From positions 509,300-573,299 of the forward strand of contig NW_019775636.1 of the NCBI RefSeq assembly GCF_001039355.2: a stretch of 64,000 nt of DNA. Direction: 5' to 3'. A program made the translations under genes and the position numbers. Below the pieces are notes generated by a model. The model ran no database searches. It was not told where the DNA came from and was given only the letters and a program-made list of their open reading frames with translations. The stretch is from Lingula anatina (lineage: Eukaryota; Brachiopoda; Lingulata; Lingulida; Lingulidae). Below are positions 1 to 11,400 of the stretch, piece by piece (the first letter of the stretch is position 1; every line of letters begins with the position of its first letter).

Positions 1-540
1 TCCCAAAATGTAAACAAGAGAAAACTGTATTGAAAGAGTTTATTTCCATTTTCAACACCTTTTTTACATAAAACAAAATAATCAATTTACTGTCACTTTT
101 ATATGATCAATCAAAAAAATATGTTGTCAAAGCAAAAATATCAATAGAACAATTATAAATGTCCAACTTGCTCCATTCTGAGATTCTGAACATAGTGAAT
201 GGTTGGATCTGACAAATTGTAGATATATGAGTTTTTTTTTCATTTTTGACACTTATTACACAATACACAATATCAGGTTTACCATCATTTTTATATAATC
301 GACTAAAAAGGTTGTTAAGATGCAGAAAATGTCAAAAGAACAACTTAAAATATCTAATTAGTCAAAAAAAGAGACTGTTAACATGCCTGAGAATTAAATT
401 TGAGGAAAAAACTCAATACAAAAAACTCATATACAAAAAAAAAGGTATAACTTCACCAAACTTTAACTGATCAAGCTTATTTTCAAAACTTAATCTGTAT
501 TTCAGTAACACTGATCACTACTGTGAATTTCAAGACAATT

Positions 541-900
541 GGCCAATTGATTTTCCTTAAAATGTGTTATAGGTGTTGCATAAATGCTGAAAAAAGTGAA
601 AAAACAGCATAACTTCCCTAAAAATGGCCCGGTCATGCTGATTTTCGAACTTGACTTGTGTATTATGAATTTTCATCAGTTCTGTAAGTTTTAAGCCAAA
701 AGGTAAAATGGTTTTCCACTTATTGTGTTATCGGTGTTGCATATATGCTGAAAAAAAGTGAAAAAACAGCATAAATTCCCTAAAAATGACCCAATCATGC
801 TGATTTTCGAACTTGACCTGCCTATTATTAATATTCATCAGTTCTGTAAGTTTCAAACCAAAAGAAAAAAACAGTTTTCCACTTATCGTGTTATCGGTAA
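541..900 (+). repeat. About 162-bp repeat, two copies and part of a third
   Basis: The phrase around GTGTTAT(A/C)GGTGTTGCAT recurs near 564 and 725, and its first half again near 888. The sequence between them is strongly similar (TGCTGAAAAAA-GTGAAAAAACAGCATAA, TCATGCTGATTTTCGAACTTGAC, CATCAGTTCTGTAAGTTT). The third copy changes into a CGACGG-rich stretch. It looks like part of a dispersed repeat family; I do not recognise which one. Confidence 0.6.
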
Positions 901-1603
901 AAGTGCACGGCGACGGCGGCGACGGCGACGGCGACGACAGACGCAGATGATGGCTATATGTACAGCCACATCTGTGTCTGTGCATAAAAACGTGTCACAG
1001 GGTATGCCATATAGGTTGAGGGCGCTGCTGAAGGTCATACCCGCAATTACTGACTTTTCATGATTTACTGTAGTGAGTTCTTTGACTGTGTAACATATCA
1101 CTGTCCGGAGGCTATCATATTCTTTAATATCTTAGCTTAAAGTTAATACTGACATCAAACTGTTGATATGGTTTTCTGGGGGTGTTCCTGTCTTTTGAAT
1201 GGCATCTTATGTCAGATTTTTTATCATTGACCAAAATATCTCACAACAGAAGACTGGATGTTTTTATTACTCAGTGACATACTTTTTTAATGACTCAAGC
1301 CAAAAAAAATTAATCAGCACTCAAAAATAACAATGATAAAAAATATTCCATATGAAGTAGCAACCCTGTAATTTATTTTTGCTATGCTTCCTTTCCTCAA
1401 CATGCGTGGTTTTACAAGGTCAAACTAGGCCTCAGATTTAGGGCCATTTCTGAAAAACAAATTTGAAAAATATATAATTACCACCCTAAGATCGATGACG
1501 GAAGAAGAAACTATAATGTTTGCCTGCTGATTTACCACTAAAGCCTTTTAACTAAATACATGTATAAGTAATGCACTGCTGCTATATATACGATTATTTT
1601 AAT

Positions 1604-1605
<2 letters not shown>

Positions 1606-1683
<78 letters not shown>
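1606..1683. repeat. (TA)n microsatellite
   Basis: About 39 uninterrupted TA dinucleotides. An apparent minus-strand open frame across it encodes only a Tyr/Ile run and is not a gene. Confidence 0.95.
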
Positions 1684-1685
<2 letters not shown>

Positions 1686-3468
1686 ACACTGAAATAATGC
1701 CGGGTAGCATTTCGCCATGCTAAGTTACCATATGTACAACTTACGCCTCGATTAAAAAGCATTGTTTGGTAAAATAATTGTTCTTTCCCCATCAGTAAAG
1801 TAAAATGACAGAAAACGAGTCTGGTATACAACAATCCGCTATCATTTAAAGGTGATTTGCCCCAAAAAAGTGTTTTTCGCGTTTCTGGTATCAATGTGCC
1901 TATCGTGGTTATTATGTGGCTCTCACATCACTATATCAGAAGCAAATAAGGAAGCACGTGATGTAAGGACGTAGTACTGTCCTTATAATAAAACTGGAGA
2001 AGCACAACGCCGATTTTAATGCAGTCGTACGATTAATCTTACCCTGTATTGACTTTTCTTACATGAATCGTCGATACATAAATGCCATTGAGTTCAGAGT
2101 CCTCACCCTGTTTGCCCTTTTTCTTTTTAAGGTGCACGTGCAGTACTTGTAATATGAATTTGTCCAACTGAAATGTACAGGTAATCCTTACTCATTCAAC
2201 GAAGATTCTGAACTTGAGGGATTGGCAACGTAATAAGTCAAGTTTCCACAGGGCCCATCGTGCAATATTCTTTCCATTTTTTTCTACAGATAAACGTTCT
2301 TTTAAGTGAGAAAAGTAAAAGGAATTCGGTTACTTCTTCATAGACGTTAATCATTTTTTCAACATGGCCGTCAATTTGTGAGGGAAAACAAGAATTACAG
2401 CATTTGCTGACAGACATTTATTTACTTTATTTGGCGTTTTAATGCGAATTTATCTGAACAAAATAGGGTTAATGATAGCATATAAGCACGTTACTATTAT
2501 AGAAAAATGACCGCCAAAACATACAGCACAAACTAAAAAAAGAGCTACAAAATCGGTCCATATTTGATTTTTTTAGTTTCCTTAAGGCCTTCCTAGTCTC
2601 TTCTATTTCTGTTAATTGTGACATAATGTTAGGTATGACTCTGAATTATCTACAGACTTGACACTTTTTTTCCAAATCATTTTTCATCAATTTTTTTTCT
2701 ATTTTTCTGACATCTATTAGATGTAATTGTGACATTAGTTCTTAAATTGAATTGGCCAGTAAAGCACGAAAGAAAACCTGATCCTAAGCCTGTAGAATTG
2801 GGCCAATTTCTTATACAATCCTATAGGATCTTATAGGATTCTGTAGGGTCGTTTCCTAGGGGGACACGGAATTTTTTTTACCAAAAAGGGAAAACAAGGT
2901 CTGTCAAGGTTTTTCCTGTCAGTTGCTATTTCTGGGACATAATAACACTTCAGGTTCAAAGATAGCTCAGTTTCAAATAAAAGTGTATTCTTTAATGCAA
3001 GAATATGTATTGCAATAACTTATTACATATCAGCTGCTTGTATCTTAATGAAAACAAAATTACAATTATTATTATTATTATTGTAAATATTTCGCAACTA
3101 TAAGTAAGATTTCATTTCATTTATTTATTACCTTGGTCTCTTGAGGACCATCAGTCTAGTACTGGTACAAATGTTACAACAACTATAGTTACAACAACTA
3201 TAGGGTTATTACAAAGAATAATTATAATAGAAATAATCGCAATCATAATCATCGTAACAATACTAATAGTACCTGTAGTAAATTAAATACATGAGTACTT
3301 AAATAAATAAACTACTTAAATAAATCGATTGTACATATAGGCCTACTAAAAAGGTGATAAAAGTAATTTAATTATAGGATCATAAGATGTCGTTACTGGA
3401 GGATTTGTCAGGCGGCAAACATGGCGAGGTAAAAACAGGATATTATACTGAAAACAGACGGGTACTTA

Positions 3469-4079
3469 CTATCTCTTCACAAATCCACTGAACACTGGAT
3501 CACAACTCTTCCTACAACCTCCTGCGCAAGCACAGCCGAATATGTTACACTTTCCTTGGCCACAATGCGGATTACTCTGAAGATGAAAAGAAGACACAAC
3601 TTCAGGACTCCATCCCTCACAGTAGAAAGGCCAAATATGGAAGACATTTAATAGTGATACTCAGCTTCACCAGACCTGATTGACAGACCGTTTTTCATTA
3701 ACACCAGCAAAGATAAATGAGATTATCGAGTAGCAAGTTTCCGTAAACATGGTAGGAAGACTTTTTATATATTCATCTAATTTAGCTTTGTATATGAAGC
3801 CAAATGCAATTTTGGAATAACCTATCGGTATCAATGGGTGTTGGTATGTAGTGAGAACCTTTTTTTATTCTTCATATTTCTATTTATTCATTTGTTGTCT
3901 TAATATATCTTCTTTTTGTCAGCAGTTATAAATACTAAAAATAGTTTTCCTACCTTTGTACAGTCCTGGCACCAGCCATTTGCATTCTTGACTTGAAAGC
4001 AGCACACCGCTTGGGTTTCTTTAACCATAGTCACTGTCACAAGTACAAATGTTAGTGTGGCGGCGAGATATCCAGACAT
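3469..4079 (-). CDS. Diedel-like secreted cysteine-rich peptide (two exons, 77 aa)
   Basis: Exon 1 is 4079-3954 and exon 2 is 3576-3469, read on the minus strand; the intron is 377 bp with a GTAGG donor and a CTTCAG acceptor, phase 0. Residues 1-24 form a signal peptide (MSGYLAATLT then a hydrophobic core, ending near TQA). The mature part starts with VCC, continues with a WCQDC motif, and exon 2 carries HCGQGKCNIFGCACAGGC and ends in FVKR-stop. The CGQGxCNIFGCxCxGGC block and the early Cys-Cys pair are what I recognise of Diedel, a small secreted insect cytokine that dampens the IMD immune pathway and has homologues in some insect DNA viruses. The product is predicted to be extracellular and disulfide-bonded. 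A TTTTTAG acceptor three bases before the ATG suggests a separate 5' non-coding exon, possibly ending at a GTAAGATT donor near 4553. The C terminus is shorter than I expect for Diedel, and a GTAAGT overlaps the stop codon, so a further exon is possible. Similarity is judged by eye. Confidence 0.75.
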
Positions 4080-7000
4080 CTTCTAAAAACAGTTATTTAT
4101 TTGACTTCAAATATACCTCTAAGGCTCATTTCAAAGTATTAAGACTGATGCTTTTCAGTAAATTTGAGGTAAAATCAAAAGTACGGTTTGGCACTTGTGG
4201 GCCTTTAAAACAATCTAATCACGACAATTTCGAAAGACACCTGTTAGCAGCAGTAAAATTGAAAATAAAGTTTGGCAGTTCAAGGGTGAAGAAGAGATGT
4301 GTCGCACGGCGACGACATGGTAAAACGAGGTGTCTGTCTCCATAAAAACACATAAGATGTCCGAATAAAAAAATTAACCAAAATATTAACTAAAAATGTT
4401 CCACTTTTCCGATTTTTAAAGTTGCTTTGAACTTTCCAGTTTGTTGTCTTTTTTTTTTCAGTTATCCTACGCCCAATTTACAAATCATTTGTGACGGACG
4501 TTGACAATGCAAAGCAAAAAGGACTGTTGAAATAACTTAAGCGATTAATCTTACCGGTAAGTTATGCTTCAGGCAGCCGAGAGTCGAGTTGTGAAAGCAG
4601 ATGAACTCGAATTTACCGTGCGGTAAATATGAGACAACTGAATAAAACGTAGTTCCTATGTAATAGAAAAGATGCAGGACAGACGGTGTCTGAGCCCGCT
4701 TTATCTGTCTACCACCCTGCTGGTTTCGTCTGCTATAGAACAATTTCAAAAGATCAACATCGTAAACAAAACCGTTTGTGGCACCGTGATATCAAACATG
4801 AAAGGAGTGCACACTACACGTTTTTAATGGAAGCTTTTGGCCGTCTGTGGGCATGTTCAGAACTGATGCAACTTAAATTACCCGGATGACGTCACCAAGA
4901 AACGTTCGCCATAAATATGAGGTTTGACATCTAGGGCATACATCTCATTTGAGGATTCGTCTAGCATTATGAGTATTTTGGAGTAACAATTCAATTGAAT
5001 ATTATAGAAGTACTAGAATTTCATATGCCATGTTTGTTACATAAACGTAAAACACATTTTTGAAACACGTATGAGTTCATTATAAAGTTTTAAGATGTCA
5101 TTTTTAATTTGAATCATCCGAGATAGTTAAAATCCTCGCGGCTTAGCGTAAAAAAAGGTGAATTTTGAGGTGAGAGTGGAGTGAGAAATATTGACAGACT
5201 ACCAACTGCAATGCGGCAACGAATTGTCAGTACCGAGTACCAGCATCTCAGCACGAAATCTTTTCAAGATAAATTCAAATAAGAAGAGGCATGAACGCAC
5301 AGACCAGCAGACAGAGGAACCCACCTGTAGACCCCCCACAGTGATTCCAGTACAACTCCATAACATGACTCAGTTTGGGATAAGAAACTCAGAATGTCCA
5401 ATAAACACTTTCATAACATTTGAATATGCTTGAAAAATATACTTTATTTCATATTATATAGCTTTGTTAAAAAACTTCAAGAAATGGGATGGGTGCAATA
5501 AATTTTTCCTGTATAATTGTTACATAACTCCAAGCAAAAGATATATAATATCTAAGCAATACAGGTATACAGCCGATACTACTTATCCATAGTTGTAGGC
5601 GTATAATATGCTTAAGTTCCAGATCACTCTCAACATATGAGAACGACAGAAATACAGTTTTAACACAGATTATGGTAATTACTATAAATTTTCATACACC
5701 TCCCCTTGTCTCATGTTTGATTTTTTCAATATTTTATGTTAAAATACCCACAAAAATATTTTCAAATATGAAGCCAAGAACAGATTTTTCTTTCACAGTG
5801 GTGTCATGTAATAACTCAAAGAACTCCAAGACATCGTCAAACTCAAGTCCCTGGTGACAGAAATGGTTCTCATACTGTTTCATGTGAGAACCCTAGCCTA
5901 CATGTAGAGCGTGCAAAGATAAAGGCTGCAGGTGCCATTACATTAAGGTACTTACTCAAACAGCCCTTCAGCCAGTTCTACAAAATATTGTCTTTATTTT
6001 TAGACCAAAGGTTCTGGTCTATTTCAATGCATGGTGAATTCAGAGTGAAAGATATATGCTATAAATATGGTGTAAAAGGTACCAAAAAAATGCCAATCAG
6101 GTCACCATGAAGATGCCTCAATGTGAAGATGTTACAAAAGCTACCTTGAATATGTCATATGGTGAACAATGACATTGCCGTACCATGACGATTTTGAACA
6201 AGATACCATAAAGATGCCATGCCATACTGATGCTGTACAAAGTGCCATGAATATGCCATAGCATGACAATGCCATGCCATGATTCTGCACCAAGCATCAT
6301 GAAGGCATTGCACTAACATGTCAGAAACAAAGAAAAGATAGCATAACATGTAAGTTCTGATAATTTGCCTCCTAGCTCTTCATGGCTGCTGTCACACTAA
6401 AGTGCCTGCTAGTCCTAATAGATATATCCATATAAGAACACAAGTGAAGAACTGCTCTTCATGGCTCTTGTCACACTAAAGTCCCTGCTAGTCCTAATAG
6501 ATATATCCATATAAGAACACAAGTGAAGAACTGCTCTTCATGGCTGCTGTCGCACTAAAGTGAATGCTAGTCCTAATAGATATATCCATATAAGAACACA
6601 AGTGAAGAACTGCTCTTCATGGCTGCTGTCACACTAAAGTCCCTGCTAGTCCTGATAGATATATCCATATAAGAACACAAGTGAAGAACTGCTCTTCATG
6701 GCTGCTGTCACACTAAAGTGCCTGCTAGTCCTGATAGACCAGATGGTTCTGATACTGGTCTTGGCATGTCAGATGGTTCCTCTCTGAAATACATGAACAA
6801 TAAGTTTATCATGACATTTGCACACTTTTGTTTTTACTGTACGCGTCAATAACCATGATATCTTGTCTTATCATGAAGACAATTATGAAAGAGCATACAG
6901 TGTGTTATCTTTCAAAACTGTATGCGTGTGTGTGTGTAAGAATATATAGCCTGTAACCTTCATGTTAGCCATTTAAAAATGTGCCCGTGTGCATGCATGC

Positions 7001-8331
7001 CTGCATGTGTGTCTGTGTGTGTATTCGGAGACATAACCATATGCATACTACACTATCTTCCATCAGTAAAAACTCCACACATAACAACATTCCCACAGGC
7101 CCTGAACAGATCTCATACATGAAAACTTACACCACGCTACGACATTATCACTGGCCCAAAGCTAACTACCAGTTAAAATCAGAGCTGGACCAGGGGATTT
7201 TCTATAAATTTGTTGATTTGGACACGCTGACCCTTAGACTCTGGTGTCCAGAAGGACAGGCAGTCTAACATGTATAGTATGTCACATATCCCTTCAAAGC
7301 ACAGCTTTATCATTTTATTTACTCGACTCATAATGTGATGCATTACCCAAAAGTTTTATTTAAAGCACATCACATGGGGGGATGGTCACATAGGGAAGAC
7401 CCCTTTCCAACACAAAAGACCCCTCATTGCCCCTCGAAATATAAAACAACCAGTTAACAATTGCTTGGTGATCTAGTTTAAAACACATCTGTCATAAAAG
7501 GATCAAATAAGGGCATTGAATCCCGAACCTGGTGCATCAAGCTAAACAGAAGATAGATCATACTGTCTGAAGCAATCTGTTTATCCATCTTTGCAACATA
7601 AATCTTAACATTTTGTGGCATAAAATAAAGCTAGGTGATCCCCGTGTGGCATTTCCAGGAGAAAAGAAATTTTTAATAGAAGAGTTTTCAAATTATCAGG
7701 ACCACTGACAACACGGAACTAGTGAACAAATTCATTTAAACATCGGACAAATGAATGTTGTATGAAATACAGTCTTTAACATGAAACTATAACTACCATT
7801 TAAAGTAACAAAAATATATTTAAGTGTTAGTACATATCTAAACAAAAAGGTAGAGCTGTGTAAAGCCTATTGTGAGTACCATAACAACGAAGAATCAACA
7901 GCTTGTGACATCACAGGTACAGTTTACCTCTCCCTCCACAAAAATAAATTTAAGAAAACTACAGAAATCAAACCCAAAGCTCTCTTCCATCTTACCATGT
8001 TAAAGCTGTCAGGAAATTAGGGGCTGTCACTTGAAAAATAAACCATCATCAAACATCATGTTAGACAATCATTAGTTTATATTGGACTCATTACCCTTGT
8101 CTCATGTGGATATTATAAAGAGAATTTAAATTAGTGCATCAATATTATAACTGTTACATTTTTTCCTATCAATATTCTTCATTAATAACAGGAAAATAAA
8201 GCTAATTCTTCCAATATACCACAAACACCCAATTCAAGAAACTGGCAATACCAGTATATGTTGAAAGAAAAAACAGTATTCCATTATAATTCATAATTCA
8301 AAGGTATATTAATAGATGCCCCATTTAACAT
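4080..8331. other. Intergenic region upstream of the Diedel-like gene, no gene seen
   Basis: Contains degenerate ATGCC-rich short repeats at about 6090-6300, the 79-bp tandem repeat (6376-6740) and TG/CATG-rich microsatellite-like DNA near 6925-7020. Open frames here are short and show neither splice partners nor recognisable domains. The 5' flank and any leader exon of the Diedel-like gene should lie between 4080 and about 4700. Confidence 0.5.
6376..6740 (+). repeat. 79-bp tandem repeat, about 4.6 copies
   Basis: CTCTTCATGGCT recurs at 6376, 6455, 6534, 6613 and 6692, an exact 79-bp period. Units are nearly identical, differing at a few sites (for example CTAATAGATA versus CTGATAGATA). The last unit breaks off at about 6740. 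The units abut with no spacers, so this is a minisatellite and not a CRISPR array. Confidence 0.9.
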
Positions 8332-8369
8332 TTGCAGTTATTATCAACCTCATATGTCACTGCATCACG

Positions 8370-8434
8370 TCACCTCCAAAGGAAAGGAGGCTTTGGGTGC
8401 CGCACAGTTGCCTCCACTCTGTGATTTTTAGCCA
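8370..8434 (-). CDS. SOWAH: SOWAH tail exon D (terminal, alternative 3' end), copy a
   Basis: The acceptor CTTCCAACAG precedes 65 nt that complete the ATG left over from exon C and then read AKNHRVEATVRHPKPPFLWR-stop. The other copy (10827-10891) has the same length, one Arg/Lys change and one silent Pro change, with no frameshift. That conservation is the main support. The alternative is that translation ends at a TAA just inside the intron after exon B. Confidence 0.5.
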
Positions 8435-11400
8435 CTGTTGGAAGAAACTAATTCAGCTAAAATTTGAGCACCAATTATAACCCAGCTTATGAAATTCCTT
8501 GCTGAATTCATAACATGTTTTGGTCATGTACCTAGCTATAAGTGCCAATTCCAAGAGAAAAGTATAATACCATTATAAACACACGTAAGGATATAAGTAT
8601 TATATTGTCAAATAGAGGTCGCCACTGTCTGGAACTGTACTTGTCTCTCAAGTTAGTAACTTTTCCTTTATACCTCTTTGAGAATCATGAAAATACCAAG
8701 TATTTAAACTATATTATCCAACTTTTGACTAAAATAAACTTAATATTATCGTCATTATAAATTAAAGTAACCTAAATAAACATAAGTCTAAGTCAATCAT
8801 ACATATAAAATAAACATGACCACCTACCGGGTACCAATTTTACAACTTCATACATTTTAATGATGTTTTCATCTACTAGTAATTTGATTTTTACAAGAAG
8901 TAATTTATTTTTATAAGATACTAAAATTAGATGATTGGTTTTCTTTAAAATTTACTGTGCATGCAGAATGGGATTTGTTTCCTTTTAACATGGAGCAGCA
9001 CACTGAACTGGACCAGTCCACTTTGAGAGGTACTCACTTGGAATTACACTACAGAAAGCCTCTGATACTTGACCACACCTTTAGTACTTAGAACTCCTAT
9101 ATCAAGAATCCACCCACACCCCACACAACCCACCCACATTGCCTTCAAACTTGCTGGTACTTCCCCTACCTATAATTATTTTCAAAGCTGTGAGTTCCTG
9201 GGTTGCTGTAATCACAGAGGGCAAATCAAGAACCTCCCCCCCCCCCCACCATACCGCACCCACCACACACACATAATGCCTTCAAAAATTTAGTGCTACT
9301 TTCCATAAAAGAATCACCTCTACCCCCTACCCAGATGCCTACTAAATTTGACAGCATATCCTGTATTCAGACCCCTCCCTCCCCCATCCTCCAGATCCCT
9401 AAAAGACCAGAAGTGATTCCTCTACTTACAGTTCATTTATATCACAGTCGCTCTCTATCCTCCGTATTTGTTTCTTTCTCCTGACAGGTGCTTTGGGAGG
9501 CGGCATCATCTCGCTGTCACTAGAGTCCTTGGTGACTGTGATAGCCGGAGGTGTGACCTCTCTCCCTATCTGGAAGATTCATTTTAGCATGATATTAATA
9601 CTGTCGAACTAGATCTTAAGGAAGGGGCAGTAGACAGGTAAAATACATACCAGACACTTCTATTTGGTTTTGCAGGTAGGATAAAATGTAAGTGTAGAAA
9701 TGTATAAAATAGTTCATGCTTTCTAGTATTTCAATTGTTTATTATTTGAAGCATATATTTGTCACTTTTATTTTTTTTAATTGTAAAAAGAAAGAAAAAA
9801 GAAACACATTATGGTGTTAATAGCATCAATGGTAGCAACAGAAGTGAAAATTGCTGAGGTAATAACAGTTACAGTAGCTACAGACTTAGTAAACTGTATC
9901 TCATTAAAGATTTTTGTACCAAATCATAATTTCCCTGAGGAAAAAAGCAATCTTTTTCTACTTATGAATTATTGCTTGACCTGCCTTTGTACCTGTATGG
10001 AACGTTTTGCACCATTTCTAATTAAATATTTTAGATCTGAAAAAAATTATTATAAAAGCAAAGTAGCTGTCAGTTAAATTCTTAGCAGACTTCAGAAATA
10101 AACAGTATGTAAAACAGGCAGTCAGGGTATGTAAGAAAAACAACATACTGATCCAGATCTTTCCTGCCTCATGTTAGCCAGAATACTTCCAAATGAGCCT
10201 GCCCTGTCCCTGGGGGAGGGGGGTGGGGTACCCCTGGGGGACTGGCGGTTCTCCTTCTCGTTCACGTTCTCCTGGGACGATGTCCAAGAGGTGCGGGAAC
10301 TGGTGGGGCGCATGATGAAGTTACTGATTGCATTGGTAGTCTTTTTGACACGGGCGCTGAATGAACCCGTCCTTGCGAACACGTCTGGAATGGGAAATTT
10401 AGTAATGTTAGTTGTGGTTACTCACAGCTGGAGGAACAAAGCTGAGCTAAATTTATAACCCCTCCTCTCAAGTCACTTTTAGTTTCAAAATTATATTTTA
10501 AATCCCGTTCTTGGAAGCAATCACTTTTAGTTTCATTCACAGTATGAGCACATGGAAATTAAAATATAACTTCTCATTTTTCATGATTCTTAAAGACCCC
10601 TATAGCTAGACAGGGGTGGAAGGAAGCCTCCTTCTGAGAAATATCTTCGGGTTCACCCCTACTAAACAAATGAATGAGAGAAACATCTAGATATTTCAGG
10701 TATGGCTTTGCATTGTCATTTTGCAGTAGTTACAATCCAGATAAAAGTCCATTAAGATAATATTATAGTAATCATTTAGAAATTCTCNCTGCAGTTATAA
10801 TAAACCTCATATGTCACTGCATCACGTCACCTCCAAAGGAATGGAGGCTTTGGGTGCCGCACAGTTGCCTCCACCTTGTGATTTTTAGCCACTGTTGGAA
10901 GAAACTAATTCAGTTAAAATTTGAGCACCAATTATACCCAGCTTATGAAATTCCTTGCTGAATTCATAACATGTTTTGGTCATGTACCTAGCTATAAGTG
11001 CCAATTCCAAGAGAAAAGTATAATACCATTATAAATACACGTCAGGATGTAAGTATTATATTGTCAAATAGAGGTCGCCACTGTCTTGTACTGTACTTGT
11101 CTCTCAAGTTAGTAACTTTTCCTTTATACCTCTTTGAGAATATGAAAATACCATGTATTTTAACTATTTTATCCAACTTTTAATTAAAATAGACGCTATT
11201 GTCATCATAAATCAAAGTAATCTTATTAAACATTAGTCTAAGTCAATCATACATATAAAATAAACATGACCACCTACCACCTACCGGGTACCAATTTTAC
11301 AACTTCTTACAGTTTAATGATGTTTTCATCTACTAGTAATTTGATTTTTACAAGAAATAATTTATTTTTATAAGATACTAAAATTAGATGATTGGTTTTC

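Larger units (their letters stand above)
1..3468. other. Intergenic, repeat-rich, no gene seen
   Basis: No convincing exon is visible on either strand. Positions 40-470 hold two diverged copies of an AT-rich unit, followed by the roughly 162-bp repeat described separately and a CGGCGA-rich patch near 908-940. A long TA microsatellite lies at 1606-1683. The open frames here run through these repeats and have no family resemblance. Confidence 0.6.
8332..10787. repeat. Duplicated block 1, copy a (probable haplotype overlap)
   Basis: Matches 10789-13242 in direct orientation with scattered substitutions and small indels. Both copies carry the same four proposed SOWAH tail exons. The two are joined at a single N (10788), which points to an unmerged assembly overlap, not a biological tandem duplication. 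Confidence 0.85.

Noticed and set aside
728-1101. Arg-run frames near 900-960
   Set aside because: They come from CGG/CGA-rich repeat DNA and lack splice partners or homology.
1538-1894. 118-codon minus-strand frame with an Ile/Tyr run
   Set aside because: It is generated by the TA microsatellite.
4537-5433. Several 60-80-codon frames upstream of the Diedel-like gene
   Set aside because: No signal peptides, domains or coherent splice sites; lengths are as expected by chance.
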